Assembly: GCA_029931535.1 (NCBI GenBank)
Contig: JAQPZY010001579.1
Coordinates: 891,001-955,000 of the forward strand
DNA: 64,000 nucleotides
Direction of reading: 5' to 3'
Source: Margaritifera margaritifera
Lineage: Eukaryota; Mollusca; Bivalvia; Unionida; Margaritiferidae
Every line of letters starts with the position of its first letter. The stretch's first letter is position 1. The notes below the pieces were generated by a model, which saw only the letters and a list, made by a program, of their open reading frames with translations, made no database searches and had not been told where the DNA came from. Both the position numbers and the translations under genes were made by a program. Positions 12,414 to 22,915 of the stretch are shown in pieces.

Positions 12414-12836
12414 TCACCTAGCAAATGATGGGTGGAAAGGAGCTTTGAACTGAGCCTGCTTGTGAGACTGTTGAGGCTGTGCCTGCTTGAAGAACTTGGG
12501 AGAAGATCCCATTGGACAGTCAGGGTGGGCACGCTTCTTGGCATGTTTCAACTGGCCTGGAACTGCTGCCGAGGACCTGTGTTGTTGGTCCCTCAAGTTC
12601 TGTGACTCTACAGAGGGGTTGAGGCCTCCAAAGAGCATCTCTGCCTCAAAGGTGCAGACCTTAGAAGATTCTTGCTGTAGTCCAGCAAGACCTTCGATTT
12701 CTCCAAAGTGGAATCCCTGCAGAGGTGAAGAAGCTCTGCCGAGTGCGATTGACATGGAAAGCGCATGACACGAGATCTTTGATAAGGCCTCCAACGAGTG
12801 CTGAAGCGTTGCTGGAGACAATGATTCCTTCTTCAA
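12414..12836 (-). pseudogene. Possible DIRS-type retrotransposon Gag fragment
   Basis: A 140-codon open frame on the minus strand. The segment HSLEALSKISCHALSMSIAL, then GRASSPLQGFHFGEIEGL and a later TFEAEMLFGG, resembles the helical Gag-like ORF of tyrosine-recombinase (DIRS) retrotransposons, where an Ala-rich helix is followed by a (R)RASWL-type turn and a PF.G..LFG motif. The later part is Gln/His/Lys-rich. It abuts a broken hAT gene on the same strand with a junction near 12840. No recombinase or reverse transcriptase was found. Recognition is by pattern memory only, and it may be a chance resemblance. Confidence 0.35.
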
Positions 12837-12839
12837 AAG

Positions 12840-13985
12840 ACTGAAAGAACTGATGGATTTCCTTTAGTTTAAATTCTTCATGTTCTAAAAGTTTCTAAAC
12901 TGCCCTTAACTGTGCTGTTCTCTCTTTGGATCTTTTGAAGTAGTATAACATATCAGTTAATACCTCCTGGAAAGTCTTTCCTATGTATGATGTATCATCA
13001 GCTGCTCTAGATGTACACAATGCCTAACGATGGGCAAAACAATGAACATAACTGCAAAAGGGTTTTGATATTAGTCAAGACTTCCTTTTTTTCCATAACA
13101 GAATCTCCATTACTTATAAATGAATACACATTTTCAACATTTTAGAGCACTAGATTCCATGTCAGCTTTCAATTTATCAAATATGACTTGTGCACCTACA
13201 TGAGGCTCCACAACTGGTAGATTTCCCAAGAAAAACGTTTCCTGATCAAAAGTTTCTTCATCTATCAAACGTGCATACACAACTAGCTTCTTTGTAACAT
13301 TAATATCAGTGCTTTCATTTATCAAAATGGCTAACAATGATCCCCACTGAAGTTGCTGATTCATATCTGACATTATTACATTTGCAATGGTCTGCTGAAT
13401 TTCCTCAGCACTTTGCCAAGACACGTATGTTGCATTTTTACCCTGCTCCAAATTCATTAAAGCCTCAAAGCCCTGTAAACAACATAAATCAATCAAAGAT
13501 CCATACTTCATGGTTGCTCTTCCTTCCTAACCAGTATGCACAATGCATGGTACCTATCACTGCTTCAGTCATCGAGTGACTGCAACAGCAACATTACTGC
13601 GCAAAGTATGGACTCTAAGGACTTGCTGATGGTCACTGCTCTTGGTATGGCAAGATAAAGTCTTGACATCCAATTGTCAAGTTATTTTTCTTGGAACTTC
13701 TGCGTAAGTTGCAATACATTTTATTTTCATATGAATCATATTCTAGCCAGCTATACTTACATTTCCAGCCTTCTTGGAGCACATGCACAAATTTTTTCTT
13801 TTTTGGTTCTGCCATTTTGTAATTAAAATCTTTGTTAGAAGTTTCATTTCAGTTGGTCCTTCATCTCGGCTTTCATGGGTTTCTCCATCTTGTTCAGTAC
13901 AGTCATCATTTCTATGGTCAATCTGATTGCTGTCATGGTTTAAGCATGATACTGTGGAAAAGAAATCTGTTATCCACTGTTTCAT
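12840..13985 (-). pseudogene. Broken hAT-derived gene (ZNF862-like: TTF-type zinc finger plus DUF4371 region)
   Basis: Read from 13985 downwards: MKQWITDFFSTVS, then after a frame change MAEPKKKKFVHVLQEGWKCK and YSWLEYDSYENKMYCNL (N-terminal zinc-finger region), then in another frame a 125-residue stretch with LAILINESTDINVTKKLVVY, ARLIDEETF and FFLGNLP. A more degraded part carries YVHCFAHR, RAADDTSYIGKTF and KRSKERTAQLRAV with stop codons. These are hallmarks of the hAT-like transposase family that includes vertebrate ZNF862. The catalytic RNase H core and the C-terminal dimerisation domain are incomplete or absent. Frameshifts and stops make it a dead copy. Confidence 0.82.
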
Positions 13986-14334
13986 GTCTGCCTCTTAGTA
14001 AAACTTTGCAGCCCATACAAATGCAAATGGCACTGTCAAGGTCACATCATGTGGCTGGTAGCACATGACCAAAACTTGCCGAGCCTACAAAATTTTCTTT
14101 GACAACATATGTTAATAAAACGGGGAACTAACCTCAATATGTTATTTGAAAAATTTGTTTAATATTTTCATTGAGGTTATTACAATTCTAAGCCTAGACT
14201 GTTTCCCCGTCTCGAGAAAAATATACTGGCAAAGGTACCATCGGGACAGGGTACCAGTCTAATTCCAGGCCTAGAAATATTATGGGATATATTGAGTACA
14301 TGATTATTTCCAGATGATCCATAGTTTCGCTACA

Positions 14335-14375
<41 letters not shown>

Positions 14376-14814
14376 AGATTAGGAGAATAGGGAAAATAGA
14401 CAGGCTGAGCATAGGTGCAATTGGAAAAGATCACTTGAATGACTTTGTTTATTTTCATTAAAACAATCATTGAGAAATTAGGATATGTAATGATTGGCTG
14501 GCGCAACCATATCAAATTACAGATAAAAAAAACACCCTGTCCATTTTATTTGCGCCACTTTTAGTCAACTGAATTTCTTTTTTTGTGGGACATGGTATCC
14601 ACTTTGCACAAAGCCTGCAAGGGTGCGTCTTGGTTGAAACACTGAAAATTAACAAAAAGAATACACAAATACAGCAAGGACTGAGGAGATAAACACTTAA
14701 TTGATACAAAAAGGGATGTGATAGGCCTAAAAGAAGTTTAAAGACAAAAACGAATGTGTATTTCGAAGAGCAATTTAGCACATGAACTTCACACGAGTCA
14801 AAGGAAAAAAAGAG
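13986..14814. other. No gene seen; contains (TA)n(GA)n microsatellite
   Basis: The microsatellite is at about 14336-14374 and produces the Ile-Tyr-rich ORFs on the minus strand. A small imperfect inverted repeat lies at about 14190-14275 (ctaagcctagac ... ccaggcctagaa). Confidence 0.6.
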
Positions 14815-14990
14815 GAAGGTATTCCAAATCTTGGCTATGACTAAGGAGTCAGACTGGGATCATGCTCTTTTTAATTCTGGCCCTCCAATTATTGGGGGAA
14901 TAATTAGCTTATAGTGGAGACAAAAAGTCCCAGAAAAGGAAAGCAATGCAATAGTAGCAGGTATTGCATTACTACATTAAATATCTATTT
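14815..14990 (+). repeat. Dispersed repeat B, copy 1
   Basis: Shares with 19690-19870 and, reversed, with 16130-16300 a core reading tcagactgg.atcatg.t.ttttattct, ctccaattact..t.gggaataat, ggaaa.caatgcaataatag and gtattgcattac. Three copies within 5 kb show a transposed or locally duplicated non-coding repeat. Confidence 0.7.
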
Positions 14991-15313
14991 CTTGATCCAA
15001 ATATTTCCAGTTATTTTATTATATACTAAAATAAGTTACTCTTTGGTTATCATCAGTGGAAATTATCCATCAAAAGAAGCTATATTTTAATTATACAATG
15101 CTGATTTGTCAGTCATTTGGCAAGAATTATTTTGGCCCATGATTTTTTTTTTGGGACCCATGAGAGTTAACTATGACAACTAGTGCACTGATTTCAAACA
15201 CTCATCTGCATAGATACCAATGACTGCTCAAAGATTCTCAATGCACATTAATGATGAAATTTTGGCCAAAAGTGATAGCATGGTGCCAAAAAGGTTATGA
15301 GGTAATACATTTA

Positions 15314-15451
15314 TTACATGTTAGTTTACTGGGGTGTACAGAATGTTCTGACATCTCTTGAACCCCATACACCCTTCGCCTAAGGCTTGGGGTGTATGGC
15401 CAGTTCAAGACAGTCATAACATTCTGTACATCCCAGTAAACAAACATGTAA
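15314..15451. repeat. 138-nt near-perfect hairpin
   Basis: The left arm ttacatgttagtttactggg through gaaccccatacaccc pairs with the right arm gggtgtatggcc through cccagtaaacaaacatgtaa. About five-sixths of the positions match over some 65 bases per arm, with almost no loop: the centre is the small palindrome gcctaaggc near 15380. Most likely a hairpin MITE or other foldback. It is longer and tighter than a normal animal pre-miRNA but could give rise to small RNAs. Confidence 0.8.
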
Positions 15452-15747
15452 CTAATAATATCAAATAACTGCTGGAGCATTTGCAAAAGACATCACATTC
15501 TTGGGTTCATGCAAACATATGCACTCAGCAAGCCATTTAAGACTTTAATGCATTTTATCTTTTGAAATTTCCAGAGTTAACTAAATGGGGTATAATTTAT
15601 CTGTTCCATGGATCCTGTAGGATAAGCTGTTTCAATCCATCACTCCATACTCCATAACATTAAGTACCTTCCACCATCAAATCCAGAGCAAAATCCAGGT
15701 ATATTTAATCTATTTATGAATTTTTAAGAGCAGCTGCATCATTTCAT

Positions 15748-16065
15748 CACTCTGTCACTCAAAATGCCTTCTATCAACAAAATCCAAGAAACACTGGATG
15801 GTACAGAAACTAGTCTAGGTATCATCACTCTGTCACTCAAAATGCCTTCTGTCATCAAAATCCAAGAAACACTGGATGGTATAGAAACTAGTCTAGGTAT
15901 CATCACTCTGTCACTCAAAATGCCCTCTATCATCAAATTCCAAGAAACACTGGATGGTACAGAAACCAGTCTAGGTATCATCTGTCTCGTCACTCAAAAT
16001 GCCTTCTGTCATCAAAATCCAAGAAACACTGGATGGTACAGAAACCAGTCTAGGTATCATCACTC
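15748..16065. repeat. ~78-bp minisatellite, four copies
   Basis: Each unit reads cactctgtcactcaaaatgc, ttct.tcat.aaaatccaag, aaacactggatggtacagaa, ac.agtctaggtat. The period is a multiple of three and lacks stops, so both strands show repeated-peptide ORFs (ETLDGTETSLGI on plus), which are artefacts of the repeat. Confidence 0.92.
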
Positions 16066-16129
16066 TGGTCTGTGAATTCTGTCAGAGTAGCTGCATCAAT
16101 TGGTATCAGTAAATGTTCTCCACCATCAA

Positions 16130-16300
16130 AACTCTACAATGACAGAAGACAGTAAAATGTTTTGGGGGACTAAAACTAATTTTAATTATGTAATACTGTA
16201 TCTTTTGCTGGCACCAGTCCCCAGCCCAAGGACATTATTTCCTCCTCCAATGAGTAATTGGAGGTGTAGAATAAAAAAAACAACATGATTGGGCAATAAT
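16130..16300 (-). repeat. Dispersed repeat B, copy 2 (inverted)
   Basis: The reverse complement (atcatgttgttttttttatt, ctccaattactcattgg, ggaaataatgtccttgggct) matches copies at 14815 and 19690. Confidence 0.65.
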
Positions 16301-18485
16301 AGCATGTAAGCATTACATAATTCAATTAGTTTTACCCATCCCCCACCCCCAAACAAACTACACTTTATTAGCAGTAATATGTTACCCAGTGTTGCACATA
16401 GAGTGCAGGCTTACAGGTTTCCAGCAATTTTTTGTCACATGTCCCCCAAATCTTGAGCCTGTGCACCCTCCTGGGAACGCTTTTTCATCAGAACATTTTT
16501 TTTAAAAACATCTACAACTTTTCATTAGTGGATGTCCACCCATGTCTCTGCTGGCACTAGCAATGTCCAAAGTCGCAAAAGGTGATAAAACTGTAAGATG
16601 ACAATGAATATCTATTTTAAAACAATGTATATGGCAATGAAAACATTTAAATTTTGTGACAGTCGGCCGAGTTGCAATGTTAAGTATTTGACAGCCATTG
16701 GTGTAATGTATTTTCGAGGTTAAAGTCAGGAAGATTTAATTCATTTTGAGGTTGACAAAAGTGACTACATTTATGCAAACACACAATTTGTCATGTAATT
16801 ATTGATTTCTTAGTTTGGAAAGAAAAGAAATTCAGAAAACATAGGTATTTATTATAATAAATTCTGGTAGATAATGAGTGTACACTAAAGTTAAATGAGA
16901 GAGCAAGATCCAGAACAGAAAATTTCATGGTGCAGCTCATTTTAGGTTAACCAATGTTTTCATTAGTTACTTGAGCACATGATAAAACTTCTATTGCAAT
17001 AATATAAGTGTTCAAGAAAAATATAATAATACAGTACAGACGACAAAGTTATGGTGGCTAGGGGACTTTATTATTGGGGTTCATCATACCATCTCTGCTC
17101 ATGGTGGGAGATGGGACCAGCCCATTGTTCCTCTCTCTTTGGAGAAAAGGATTGACAATTTCCTGTCAATGCAGAAGCCAGCTAGTGGAAGTTCGTTCCC
17201 CTCCCCCAACTCAACCTGATAATGAGGCCAGAGGAGGCAGGGATGATCTATGGTGTGCCCAGTCCTCCGATGAATGGAACCACAGCAAAGTCATCCATGA
17301 TGTCATGTTAGAAAAAGGAGACATGGCTGACTCATCACCAGCTGGTTGCCCCACAGGGGTCGAACAGGAACATTGAGAATGTAGGGGTGTCAAGCTGATC
17401 CCTTTCCCTAGAAGAGTCATAAAACTTGAAGCCCTGACACAATAGGGATTAAATGTAAATGCTGAGAAAGGATGATTAACAAACCAATCACTTTCCCAGG
17501 ACCGGTGGTCAAAACCCAGTGTCAGGTCTGAAGACCAGTGTCCGGTGCCCTTTGTTCAGTAACTGGTGACCAGGGACCGAAAACAGGAGATCAGTACCAA
17601 TCACCATACTCAGTGACTGGTGCTTTGTGACCAGTGACAGACCTTCTATGACTGTCAGTACCTGGTGCCTGGTACCTGGTGCACAGTGACCGTTGACAGA
17701 CCCTATATTACTGTCACTTGACACACTATCTGCAGCCCAGTGACTGGTGTCCAGTCAACAAGCAATGACTTGTCGTATAATGTAGACCTTATTGGGGGGT
17801 CTCTGAGAACATTACTCAGACAAATGAGATCCCCTTGATATAAACACAGATCTACATGAGTGGGAAAACTGAGCTTTCGATGTATAGGGTGCTGGCAACT
17901 TTCCTCTGAGGATCCATCCATCACAGGAGCTGACAAATTCCTTCCATGTAAACGTGACCCCACCCTTGCAGAAGTGGGTGACTTCTGTACCCCAGAAAGA
18001 GTCCTGGACCCCTACCTTGTTGGAAGCTGGTGACTTCCTTAAATTGGGAAGTGCCATATACCCCTCCTGAAAATGGAGGGGGTCTTCCAGTGACAAAAAG
18101 GAAAAAGCAGGTCCCTTCCTCCTGGTCCTATAGGCATGGTCACCAAGTCCCATACCTTGTCAAGTCTAAGACAACAAATGGGAAAACCGTCCATGCGTAC
18201 ACACACAGTACACGCAAGCAGGTATGGGGTGTAACCCGCGCAACCTTTTTATGGCCACATTTACCCACACCTTGAGGCATATTGAATGCTGAAGGGAAAT
18301 ACAAAAAATAAATAAAGAACTGGAACAAGAATTGGGTCGGTAATACTTACCCTAACAACAGATACTAACAGAGGGATAAAAAGAAGCACCACTTTGCTAG
18401 CAATGTACTAAAAATCCTCAAATTCAATGAAATGGGACACAGATACATGACAATTATGCAAGGACTTGGAAGAAAATAACAAATA
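16301..18485. other. No recognised gene; GC-richer stretch with ggtgacc/actggtg motif repetition
   Basis: From about 17040 to 18260 base composition is closer to even than the surroundings. At 17500-17760 short phrases of the cagtgactggtg/ccagtgtc type recur irregularly in both orientations. Open frames of 60-113 codons exist (17074-17376 plus, 17812-18153 minus), but none resembles a protein I know. It may hold an unrecognised repeat or a decayed gene. Confidence 0.35.
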
Positions 18486-19570
18486 CAGTCAAACCTGTCA
18501 CTAGTAGTCACTCATGGAAAAAGGCAAAACTGGCCATCGCACACAGGTGACCACTGTACACAGGTTCACCATTTAAAATTTTAAAATTGGTTTTTGAACA
18601 AATACCATGCACTGAATATTGTTATTATTATTATTAACAAGACTGCTTTATGTCCACTGTACAACAAAATCGTAATTATTAGTGTATGTTGTTCCACACA
18701 AGATTACTGTATCCTGCTCACTCTAATCCATCCTATAAATGAAATAATCAGCGACTTAAAAATATATACCGATCTTAGTTTGTTCACGCTATAAAACAAT
18801 GTCTGGATTAGTCAATAGCTCAACTCGCCAAGATCAAAAGACAGTTGGCTTATGTGAGAAACCTGTGATGAACAGAAAATCAAAAGAAGCTGTATATGGC
18901 TATTTGTTGTGACCCATGAACCAAAACTTAAACTGCCTTACAGACACCGTTTTGAATATTGAATGACCCCTGACCCTAGTGAAAAGGGATGTAACTCATA
19001 TCTCTCCCCAAAGACATGTTTTTTTCTTCAGAGACAGCTTTAATTCACAGGCAAACAGATGAAGACATCGAACTATACTTGTCACACTGGCACAAAAGAA
19101 AACTTTCATTTTTGCTGCAATAACACAACTACTTTTCCCACCATCCAGCAAACAAACTGCTTCAACCCTCTACCCTAACGATAAAAAGTGCCTCGCTTCA
19201 AATTTGACATATTGACACCATTTTACACTGTCAACGTGACTGGAGTTACAAGCACAAGCGAGATAAGAAATGTTTGCACATCAATTCACATGATATTCCT
19301 TTATCTAAACAATGCCTTCCTCATGAAGCAAAAATTCAGTTTGCATAGACTGAATGGTTAATATAGATATGTCCTAGTGACTGCTTAAGGCAGGGAGAAA
19401 CTATTGTTCAGTTAGGAAGCACCTGGCCACTGACCGTGCAAGGCAGGTGACCGTTACATACAGGACACATTTATATAGGAAATTTGCGGGGGTGGGTGGG
19501 GTGTAAACAGAATGGCTGTTGTGAACAGGTGACTGATCAGTATAGGTGACCGTTAGGACAGGTTTGACTG
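18486..19570 (-). mobile_element. Tigger/pogo-like DNA transposon, internally deleted (copy 1)
   Basis: Ends are cagtcaaacctgtc and its reverse complement gacaggtttgactg, each next to TA (18484-18485 and 19571-19572). This is the TA duplication and CAGT..AACCT terminus typical of pogo/Tigger elements of the Tc1/mariner superfamily. At 1,085 bp it is too short for a transposase gene. A decayed piece of the transposase N-terminus lies on the minus strand near 19090-19210. Related copies are at 53896 and 55817, and more distant ones at 29787 and 59778. Confidence 0.85.
19090..19210 (-). pseudogene. Remnant of Tigger-type transposase N-terminus (CENP-B-like HTH)
   Basis: From the ATG at 19210 downwards, a decayed version of the segment seen better at 54669-54979: a start followed by a short Lys/Arg stretch, a stop, and then the bases that in other copies encode the first DNA-binding helices (lldngk-like). 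Assigned by DNA similarity with the other copies. Confidence 0.5.
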
Positions 19571-19689
19571 TACAACACAAAAACAGGATATGATTGACAG
19601 CAGAATGCCAAGACTTAAATGATGAAGCATTGAGCATCCAAGACACAAATGTAGAATTGCACAAAGTCCAAGAAAGAGAAGGACAATAT

Positions 19690-19870
19690 TCTAAACGTCA
19701 GAAGTTGACTAAAGTATCAGACTGGAATCATGTTGTTTTTTATTCTAGATCTCCAATTACTAATTAAAGGGAATAATCTCCTTGGACTGGGGAAAAGCAA
19801 TAGCAATGCAATAATAGTATGTATTGTATTACTGTTATTAAAATGTACCATTTCTAATTCATGTATTATG
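19690..19870 (+). repeat. Dispersed repeat B, copy 3
   Basis: Best preserved of the three copies: tcagactggaatcatgttgt, attctagatctccaattact, gggaataatctccttggact, caatgcaataatagtatg. Begins about 120 bp after the Tigger-like element at 18486-19570. Confidence 0.7.
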
Positions 19871-19875
19871 TACAT

Positions 19876-20110
19876 CCACAGTGAAGAATGTTAACCCAGA
19901 TGGATTATGCCCACCCACTGTGAAGAATGCTATCCCAGATGTAGTATGCCCACCCACTGTGAAGAATGTCAACCCAGTGCGTATTATGCCCACCCACTGT
20001 GAAGAATGTCAACCCAGATGTATTATGCCCACCCACTGTGAAGAATGTCAACCCAGATGTATTATGCCCACCCACTGTGAAGAATGTCAACCCAGATGTA
20101 TTATGCCCAC
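19876..20110. repeat. 39-bp minisatellite, left part
   Basis: Six units of cccactgtgaagaatgtcaa plus cccagatgtattatgcc. The array stops abruptly at 20110 and resumes at 20978 after an 867-bp insertion. Open frames on both strands are repeat artefacts. Confidence 0.93.
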
Positions 20111-20977
20111 TGTTATGACTAGGGGTAATGTAACAAAAGAAAGAATTACTAAAACAAGCTTTCAAGATTTACCAACAAATTTAATTTCTTAAAATATTAA
20201 ATATTTCAAACAAACAAAGTGAAAGAATTAAAAATAACTTACAGTTTAGAAATTCCTAAATAATCCTAAATTGTTCCATTGTTCACTGATCCAGAAGTTA
20301 TCCAAAATATTCAGAATGAAGAATGTTCCGAATGAAAACACCACTGTGCTGATGTACTAACAAGAATCAGTTATATCCAAATATTATTAATTCCAAATAA
20401 ATCCTTTTGAATGTAGAATATCACTCAAGTTCTAAAAAAGTTTCCGATAATTCCAACGGAGCTGAATAATTCTTAAATCTTTGAATGTCACTACTTAATC
20501 CCAAAAATGTAGTCTGGAAATATTTCTGAAGTAGATAATCACACACAATGAACCAATCTCATTTATGACCTATCAAGCTGATGTAAATATCAAGAATGCT
20601 GGAATGCAGAGATTACATTTCTTTTATAGTACTCTATACTTCGCCTTTAAAACAAATAAAACCCATTTCTTAATTCCGTCTTAAATAAACATCTTCTTAT
20701 TACGATCTTAAAATCTAACTTCTGATCAACAAATGAATCATTCTTTGAATTGCGAAATCCAGGCCAGAACAAAAGTAAACTCGCATGCTAGGTCACGTGA
20801 CATGACTCATGCTTAACTGACAATATTGTTGATTTTCCCAGGACCAATGTACTGTGTCGCATTGAAATACCGTATATGTGCACTATACAAAACAACTGCT
20901 ATTAGATTATAATACAAAGGTCATAAGCCAAATAAACTATATTATAATTCAAAAAGATGATACATGATTCTGTAACA
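20111..20977 (+). mobile_element. Solo-LTR-like insertion within the 39-bp minisatellite
   Basis: The 867-bp insert starts tgttatgac and ends ctgtaaca, so it has the TG...CA ends and short inverted TGTTA/TAACA termini of long terminal repeats. The flanking bases ccac occur at 20107-20110 and again at 20978-20981, where the minisatellite unit has only one copy, giving a 4-bp target duplication. On the plus strand a TATA-like tttatagtactc near 20634 and an aataaa near 20657 fit a promoter and poly(A) signal. No gag or pol is present. Ty3/gypsy-like origin is plausible from the 4-bp duplication but not proven. Confidence 0.7.
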
Positions 20978-21072
20978 CCACCCACTGTGAAGAATGTCAA
21001 CCCAGATGTATTATGCCCACCCTCAGTGAAGAGTGTCAACCTAGATGTATTATGCCTACCCAATTGGTGAGG
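20978..21072. repeat. 39-bp minisatellite, right part
   Basis: Two to three further units, increasingly diverged (cctcagtgaagagtgtcaac, ccaattggtgaggaatgtta), continue the array cut by the LTR-like insert. Confidence 0.88.
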
Positions 21073-21560
21073 AATGTTAACATTGATGCAAATTTTATAG
21101 CACTATGACCTTGAATCCAAGGTCAAAGAGATTGCATACACATCACAGAATGAATTGTCTTAGCTTCATAATGATCCATCCCAGGTATGAAGAAAATCCA
21201 TCAAGGATTTTAAGAAAATACAAGTAAAGAAAAAAACTTTAAAACCTTATTGCAAATTTTTTCTACAACTGTGACCCTGATTCTAAGGTCAAAGGGGCAA
21301 AGAAATGTGTTGAAGAATGAATTATTTTAGCTTCATAATGAGTCATGCTAAGTATCATGAGAATCTATCAAGTGATTTAGGAAATACAAGCAAATGATAA
21401 AACTTTATTCAAAACCTTAACAAAAATTTTATATGACTGTGAGTCGACTCCAAAGAAGAAAAGGGCAAGCAAGCATGTCATTGCATGAATTGTCTTAGCT
21501 TCATAATGATTCATGCCAAGTATGATGAGAATCTATCAAGGGGTACTTCAATCAAAAGCC
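21073..21560. repeat. ~135-bp tandem repeat, three to four units
   Basis: Units share tatgaccttga.tccaaggtc, aaagag, gaatga..ttgtcttagcttc, ataatgatccatgc.aagtat, gaatctatcaag.gatttta. Non-coding. Confidence 0.78.
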
Positions 21561-21887
21561 TAAAAGTTGGCAACACCAGTGCCCCAACAGAAGAAATGTG
21601 ACTGTGTCTCAATTCCCACTAACGCTGGCTTGACAATAAAATGAACAAGTATGTCGTATAGTTTATCATATGATCTTGTTTATGAAAAAAATCAAGAGAA
21701 TCGAGTTTATCATCATTTAATGACAAGCTTTATGACTAAACAGGTGATAATTTGTAACTTGTGGATTTAAATATACAGGGTAGACAAAGGATACTGATAA
21801 CCTTTAGCAGATAGCATGAGCTCTGCAACATTTCAAGGAAAACATATCAAAAATATGGATGACTTCCCTAATTCTTTAAATACAAAC

Positions 21888-22006
21888 CTTTTTAGAACGT
21901 ATCAGTTTGTGGTCCCTGAATTCTGTAAGCTGGGCCTTTAAAGTTAGGTCACTGTTAACAAGGAAAGCTTCCCTGCACCTTTGATACAGATCATGGAATG
22001 ACATTC
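21888..22006 (-). CDS. ORC2: ORC2 exon: winged-helix region
   Basis: 119 bp, 2+39 codons. Acceptor ttctttatcccag before 22006, donor gtttgta after 21888. Codes for [20 protein letters not shown] followed by [19 protein letters not shown], almost identical in pattern to the human segment. This is the C-terminal winged-helix domain that contacts DNA and other ORC subunits. It ends on a complete codon, so the missing last exon should begin in phase 0. A 31-bp minisatellite starts about 84 bp upstream of its acceptor. Confidence 0.97.
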
Positions 22007-22089
22007 CTGGGATAAAGAAGAAAAAAGAAAACGATATACCCTAAAAATTCTTACATTGATCACATCATAATTTCTTCATCAGAAATCTT

Positions 22090-22915
22090 TATGTGGCTTA
22101 TTTTCAAGTTGGGCAGACATTATTTGGCTTATTTTATTTGACTAATTTTCAAGTTGGGTTTACTTTATGTGGCTTATTTTCAAGTTGGGCTGACATTATT
22201 TGGCTTATTATCAGGTTAGGCTTACTTTATTTGACTAATTTTCAAGTTGGGCTTACTTTATTTGGCTTATTATCAAGTTGGGCTTACTTTATTTGGCTTA
22301 TTTTCAAGTCAGCCTTACTTTATTTAGCTTATTATTAAGTTGGGCTTGCTTTATCTGGCTTGATGTCAAGTCAGGCTTACTTTATTTTGCTTATTTTCAA
22401 GTTGGGCTTACTTTATTTGGCTTATTATCAAGTTGGGCTTACTTTATTTTGCTTATTTTCAAGTTGGCCTTACTTTATTTAGCTTATTATCAAGTTGGGC
22501 TTACTTTATTTGGCTTAATATCAAGTTAGGCTTACTTTGTTTGGCTTATTATCAAGTTGGGCTTACTTTATTTGATGTATTATCAAGTTGGGCTTACTTG
22601 ATTTGGCTAATTATCAAGATGGGCTTACTTCTTTTGCCTTGCTTTCAAGTTGGGCTTACTTTATTTCACTTAATATCAAGTTGAGCTTACTTTATTTGGC
22701 TAATTATCAATTTGGGCTTACTTTATTTGATGTATTATCATATTTGGCTTACTTTAATTCACTTATTATCAAGTTGGGTTTACTTTATTTGACATATTAT
22801 CAAGTGGGGCTTACTTTATTTTACATATCAAGTGGGGCTTACTTCATTTGACATATTATCAAGTGGGGCTTACTTTATTTCACTTATTATCAAGTTAGGT
22901 TTACTTTAGAGGAAA
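22090..22915. repeat. 31-bp minisatellite in ORC2 intron
   Basis: About 26 diverged copies of cttactttatttggcttatt plus atcaagttggg. Because 31 is not a multiple of three the frame shifts each unit, which gives several overlapping Leu/Trp-rich ORFs that are artefacts. On the minus strand it ends about 84 bp upstream of an ORC2 acceptor, so it sits where branch point and upstream intron signals would be. Confidence 0.95.

Noticed and set aside
15314..15451. miRNA gene
   Set aside because: Arms are far longer and better matched than an animal pre-miRNA; a foldback transposon is likelier without small-RNA data.
15655..15700. Terminal ORC2 exon
   Set aside because: The minus-strand reading gives GFDGGRYL, superficially like the expected GTDG.EYL, but a stop follows within a few codons, no acceptor fits, and the phrase belongs to repeated DNA nearby.
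17812..18153. Novel 113-codon protein on the minus strand
   Set aside because: No recognisable motif, no splice context and irregular repeats around it; kept only as unexplained sequence.
22093..22851. Hydrophobic Leu/Trp/Tyr-rich ORFs as membrane proteins
   Set aside because: Overlapping frames of a 31-bp minisatellite.
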